The notes beneath the pieces were generated by a model that was not told where the DNA came from, ran no database searches, and worked only from the letters and a program-made list of their open reading frames with translations. Positions 63,301 through 64,000 of a stretch of 64,000 nucleotides of DNA are shown here, in pieces. Source of the DNA: Eukaryota sp. TZLM1-RC (Eukaryota; Metamonada: BaSk clade); assembly GCA_040285825.1 (NCBI GenBank), contig JAUPSS010000004.1:2832550-2896549 (forward strand), in the 5' to 3' direction. Numbering within the stretch: position 1 is the stretch's first letter; every line of letters begins with the position of its first letter. A program made the position numbers and the translations under genes.

Positions 63301-64000
63301 GTCCAAGGGAATTGCTTTGCTAATGTCCACATCGGTTACATTACCTAAATCTGATTCGAAATTCGAAATTTGAGTCTCATCAAAAGAACAATCTGTTGAT
63401 TCTGAACAAAATGACTCCCAAAAAAGTGCACCTTCACCTCCTCTACAGGAAAAAGTTGATTCTTTTTCTAACTCGTTGATTAAATCTTGTTTTAACAGAT
63501 AGACCCAGTCTTCATCTAGAAATTTCCATTCAGGCGTCACATCAGAAGTTAAAGTATTTGAATCATCTAAAATGAATAATTTCTTGAAAACAAGGGAGTT
63601 GAATTTTGAATATTCAGTATAGTAAACAGACCTAGAGTCTACCACATAAATACCAGATTCAGAAGCAATAACATCAGAAATAGTGGTAGAAAAATTCGTT
63701 ATTCTATGAATGGTCACTTCAGTGGCATCCAGGTTTAACAGATAAACATCTTTCCCTGCACAACAAATCCCAAGCTCTTCATGGACAGAAATAAAGGACA
63801 CATTATTGATAATTGAGATTGGGGTTAATTGCGATGCTTTCATATTAATTACATTAAGTTTCCCATTAGTAGTGATTACCAGCGAAAACTTCCTACCAAG
63901 GGCAACCTTTTCGACATTGGGAAGTTCACCGGGAGAATGATTACCACCCAAAGTACGGAAGGAAAGAAAACCTTCGGTTGACAAAGCAGCTATTAATACT
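51346..64000 (-). CDS. Giant RCC1-repeat protein with acidic 25-aa tandem repeats and C-terminal PH domain (N-terminus outside window)
   Basis: One intron-free frame runs from the right edge to TGA at 51346; more than 4,200 residues are visible and no ATG is needed inside the window. The codon at 63984 is TTG and the frame continues upstream. Residues below count from 63984. Residues 1 to ~3200 are RCC1-type blades (TKEGTVYTFGSNNYGKCG; VVLNDGTLLGWG; AIAAGDGFSMFVTEEGKV) in four paralogous modules ending near bases 61200, 59050, 56950 and 54385. Modules 2-4 begin with YSxLGFVxxxxIDY. Residues ~3220-4080 are about 34 copies of a 25-residue acidic repeat. Residues ~4103-4212 are a PH domain (VYFEGYLTKRGGFFKTWKRR, then WFVLK; final Trp in EERDRWIDKI). 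A membrane-targeted scaffold or small-GTPase regulator is plausible but inferred. There is no HECT or kinase domain. Confidence 0.9.
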   Translation of the reverse strand, partial: VLIAALSTEGFLSFRTLGGNHSPGELPNVEKVALGRKFSLVITTNGKLNVINMKASQLTPISIINNVSFISVHEELGICCAGKDVYLLNLDATEVTIHRITNFSTTISDVIASESGIYVVDSRSVYYTEYSKFNSLVFKKLFILDDSNTLTSDVTPEWKFLDEDWVYLLKQDLINELEKESTFSCRGGEGALFWESFCSESTDCSFDETQISNFESDLGNVTDVDISKAIPLDSVIDCKCLGNSELPAFDQKHNAKRFYFESKFLPGHYSLLALDNLVYMFRGQKKYKVSFNCEEIEKVFVTNFAHIIKTNAGSYLCSSTMSDEDPRPLYGLDNIDVIHFACGSALFALSSKKEVFYHVDNSETAKISFTLSENLVNVSQISVSCDLAAFVTFDGFVWIWNTKDDQPFRHEYLRNVGQISVSSSQCLVVLNDGTLLGWSSEEDCGFMPSGVGKIPMETPLIIDVPPIEYVAVSRDHAICLTKEGTVYTFGSNNYGKCGVNSDDDVITPTLLPFEGVDHVAIGEDNSYFIKDDLIYACGNQDGLLRKTYGHLSRFKASRYFTDGKSFRGGSASIKKSPTSKSSIQFLEEAQFGLGRIVFANSDNILVVDNDGQVYGKGNNLFEVLGTLESSMVEFTRVENVRDVSDVFVADQCSFFKTRNGDVFACGDGEKLAMANVMDSDDDFFDEIPAPIMYSELNNAQYICGDDEMIWVLFEDGRVGFIQEEEGFSYLNLSNIVQIAFNGNCGWFLKEDGSVYTVCPNITRVVGLSNVVMLSISDSHGLALLNDGNVVAWGYTDFMGLDSEVEEIDLNLEGLSSSSCFTSEGENCFGNVCSFKIIPHLPKVKAIAAGDGFSMFVTEEGKVLVIGDNSKGQIGLGEVKEAQILTEIPNIENVTGVKALDVSSVIVSNGELYITGEIEKHFSNRHHSVFIKAIIPASSANSSANSYYSELGFVESTNIDYSNDALRVKYLNNIRMSTDGYNHLVINQKEIVISDDLIIQRIYLDIENISHLYATERFPLVCTIDLVYYACVFDFDEDPVEIEYRQIESLNSIEIQFFTTNDNCTFGLGANGIVYVANSDFNFRPLTMVTNVRQMYASNSSISFVTFDGSLWTWYMENSRLFRHPHLSNVRQVAIGECDCFHLVVLNDGSLLGWGSNENFGLEHSSSDEIPMETPVIIDVPPIEYVAVSGDHAICLTKEGTVYTFGSNNYGKCGVNSDDDVITPTLLPFEGVDHVAIGEDSSYFIKDDLIHACGKHCGLFSRTKPLHQFKPTVCLSTGTKPRPKPIALTNWSNEKNTSIRQNAFNHTNRIASFGSRVLYVTDEMDVIGKGENFWYQLGQGHNDCVSKFVAIPFVAPSKAVFTYQKATFIISSDGAAYSCGTDLSYMISNKETESGKTFKRPGMLCDFHDCGYFHQDSDKLFALKQENVIVYSVSETPRIISSNVVQIVSSSTETFWLLKSDGTVYRYSKSLNRIIGLSRVVLLSISNTHGLALLDNGNVVSWGEATHNALGYDSDSVPDDIDLDDGAIDQIDSFDLGQCSPGFEPFRSCSFKIIPNLPKVKAIAAGDGYSMFVTEEGKVLVIGDNSKGQIGLGEVKEAQILTEIPNIENVTGVKALQNGSVLVSNEKLYITGEISKYFFGEYRNTFTKISGLDYTPALDYSKLGFVQPEDIDYSEDDHLVNYLNRFRVSERDRYHFIDNFGNSYDYFYNLVKLPLSHDVVQSFATENLPIFKNPDGQYFEVSCRDSEPIKRTHIRGLDSVDIKYFCYSNGLFALSADGHVYQTNAKGKAKHITELSNIRQMSIGEDWAGFVTFDGFLYEWNRCSGKKFMQHPYLRNVRQVAFRSDDDYNWHCLVVLNDGTLLGWGENKNCGFMPSGDKEISRDMPIKIDVPPIEYAAVAQDLSICLTKEGGVYTFGYSKCTMSTNVVHPNLLPFRNVQFVACSRHHSFFIMNDFIHVLKEDESLLPKSTDSQLYASFHLPTASTIAEYNSLTLSKGWNILENSALLKAALEGLNRLAHSSDSVVYLHNTRSSIVKGPNSNFELGNPDANPDCFVEVLNHCGATDVFLLGDCTFFVGTFQRLYISGNCKHLEVSSSIAGDFIDIAPIPVYFDQFRVGVRSVCGDSERFFFLLHNGNVEVISKHESSSSMNLSNVVQMTQNTNFVWFLKEDGSVYTVCPNISRVVGLSNVVMLSISDSHGLALLNDGNVVAWGYTNFMGLDSEVEEIDLNLEGLSSSSCFTSEGENCFGNVCYFKMIPNLPKVKAIAAGDGFSLFVTEQGKVMVIGDNSQGQIGLGEVKEAQIITEIPNIENVTGVKALQNGSVLVSNEKLYITGEISKYFFGEYRNTFTKIMNVIIYPLLDQFCYKELDLDTIELVKSEFKYSSRDKWRLVDDGMVQVQDCDIEIECGDNPLNFGLSLLGSLLGFSNCGTTNEIVNPIENVTELSNDPQLVVEELPLNNSQESDQEIVTVKDSSIEKNQTAPQIQKQEAVKKDPTIVYSSLGFVNPQLIDYEADRSWIKWINKFRSCVSLYDLNITMVINEQEFIFKSHGSGGKVTIDFPNVTQIYATELYPIIGTSGLTYHACKFKDYGPRCLKYHHITELDGEEINYFVFGGELYFFALCANGNVFIIDDDFEAERLSKIQNVRQISAFKSSVAFVTFDGFLWLWDTDRYGAFGGQLVCHPYLRNVKQICIGNFSDKKYSHLVVLNDGTLLGWGSRTNFGLEHSSLDEIPMETPVIIDVPPIEYVSLSKDHAICLTKEGTVYTFGCNGYSQCGVGRRNLISPTLLHIEAVEHVSAGDGASFCLKNGIVHTCGHIDHFFAQNKPLHQFKPTVCLSTGTKPRPKPIALTNWSNEKNTSIRQNALNHINRIANFGSRVLYVTSEGVVLGKGCNRHHELGQDHNERISEFTVINNANNTASSTVFTFDQTSYFQDVNGNVFGCGRDLDKIRFGNKKQYRSLERSPIELTELKNLVNIDHNKSKLWIHKHGKVFKGEYHELQDFFSDVVQMVIPREGREWFLKSDGTVFITILKLRRLCCLSRVVLLSASETHCLALRDDGKVVSWGNMNGFNLGYGPDDVPDDVDLDDGRPLEEENYGNEFEIGFNIHYAYFFKIIPNLPKVKAIAAGDGFSMFVTEEGKVMVIGDNSQGQIGLGEVKEAQILTEIPNIDNVTGVKALQNGSVLVSNEKLYITGEISKYFFGEYRNTFTIVTLGEQALIEENSLKEEMNADQEDSTEQVEKSPQVEELSTMEIEADQEDSTEQVEKSPQVEELSTMKIEADQEASTEQVEKSPQVEELSTMEIEADQEDSTEQVEKSPQEEELSTMEIEADQEDSTEQVEKSPQVEELSTMEIEADQEDSTEQVEKSPQVEELSTMEIEADQEDSTEQVEKSPQVEELSTMEIEADQEDSTEQVEKSPQVEELSTMKIEADQEASTEQVEKSPQVEELSTMEIEADQEDSTEQVEKSPQEEELSTMEIEADQEDSTEQVEKSPQVEELSTMEIEADQEDSTEQVEKSPQVEELSTMEIEADQEDSTEQVEKSPQVEELSTMEIEADQEDSTEQVEKSPQVEELSTMEIEADQEDSTEQVEKSPQVEELSTMEIEADQEDSTEQVEKSPQEEELSTMEIEADQEDSTEQVEKSPQVEELSTMEIEADQEDSTEQVEKSPQEEELSTMEIEADQEDSTEQVEKSPQEEELSTMEIEADQEDSTEQVEKSPQVEELSTMEIEADQEDSTEQVEKSPQEEELSTMEIEADQEDSTEQVEKSPQEEELSTMEIEADQEDSTEQVEKSPQEEELSTMEIEADQEDSTEQVEKSPQVEELSTMEIEADQEDSTEQVEKSPQVEELSTMKIEADQEASTEQVEKSPQVEELSTMEIEADQEDSTEQVEKSPQEEELSTMEIEADQEDSTEQVEKSPQVEELSTMEIEADQEDSTEQVEKSPQVEELSTMEIEADQEDSTEQVEKSPQVEELSTMEIEADQEDSTEQVEKSPQVEELSTMEIEADQEDSTEPVEKSPQVEELSTMEIEADQEDSTEQVEKSPQVEELSTMEIEADQEDSTEQVEKSPQVEELSTMEIEADQEDSTEQVVSSTNVDISQTSTLICVKNHSKPSSVYFEGYLTKRGGFFKTWKRRWFVLKHCTLNYYADPFDDTAKNSLIIKQESVVAEPSLAQYQSLKLSKALSRFLVFQSQPGQREFYLLATCKEERDRWIDKISAAIPQ
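51751..54325 (-). repeat. 75-bp tandem repeat, about 34 units, in frame in the giant RCC1 gene
   Basis: The word TTCAG(T/C)(T/C)GAA recurs every 75 bp from 51751 to 54301. Each unit encodes ADQEDSTEQVEKSPQVEELS followed by TMEIE, with nine acidic residues and one Lys. Variants are few (V/E after SPQ; D/A before ST; E/K in TMEIE; one Q/P) and are distributed in blocks. The units are nearly identical at DNA level, a sign of recent expansion or homogenisation. Confidence 0.97.

Noticed and set aside
1-64000. CRISPR arrays, bacterial operons or Shine-Dalgarno sites
   Set aside because: The only regular array is the coding 75-bp repeat, without unique spacers. The gene content is eukaryotic and genes are spaced singly.

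Overview
The window is nuclear DNA of a unicellular eukaryote. It holds STT3, RRP45/EXOSC9, DDX47/Rrp3, a LEO1-like protein, a NatB auxiliary subunit and a six-repeat villin, together with non-LTR and Ty3/gypsy retroelements. Intergenic DNA is very AT-rich. Genes are nearly intron-free: the only intron I can prove is 31 nt (GTATGT...CACAG) in STT3. TAA, TAG and TGA all end genes, so the standard code applies, and AATAAA follows several stop codons. I cannot name the lineage from sequence alone; an AT-rich protist with rare, very short introns fits.

Host genes in order. (1) The 3' part of an RCC1-repeat/leucine-rich protein, open at the left edge. (2) STT3, the catalytic oligosaccharyltransferase subunit. 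(3) A polytopic LtaS-like sulfatase-fold membrane protein. (4) A LEO1-like Paf1-complex protein, divergent from (5) a small coiled-coil protein. (6) DDX47/Rrp3 helicase, convergent with (7) NAA25/Mdm20-like. (8) An unrecognised 299-aa protein. (9) Villin. (10) A small hypothetical protein. (11) A coiled-coil protein. (12) RRP45. (13) On the minus strand from 51.3 kb to the right edge, a giant RCC1 protein of more than 4,200 residues, with an acidic 25-residue tandem repeat and a C-terminal PH domain. These genes are ordinary neighbours and do not form one pathway.

Much of the rest is a transposon graveyard. Two related non-LTR families (here A and B) have an RT followed by a Cys/His cluster and a likely restriction-like endonuclease. 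They occur as many 5'-truncated copies, several with target-site duplications (TSDs) I could read directly: 8 bp in a Fanzor gene, 11 bp at 18.6/20.9 kb, 10 bp at 46.3/47.6 kb and 12 bp inside a Ty3/gypsy element. Insertions are nested, so their relative order can be read.

The most notable content is four decayed loci of the Fanzor (eukaryotic TnpB-like, RNA-guided nuclease) family at 8.4-12.2, 25.6-26.5, 29.8-30.9 and 42.4-42.8 kb. They show RuvC-like motifs, a D-E-(F/Y)-x-T-S motif and the C-terminal Cys finger followed by (N/S/P)RD. At least two, probably three, lineages are present. The first is split by a family A retroelement. The third keeps one reading frame for 373 codons despite five nonsense codons, all of a kind that C-to-T changes can make.
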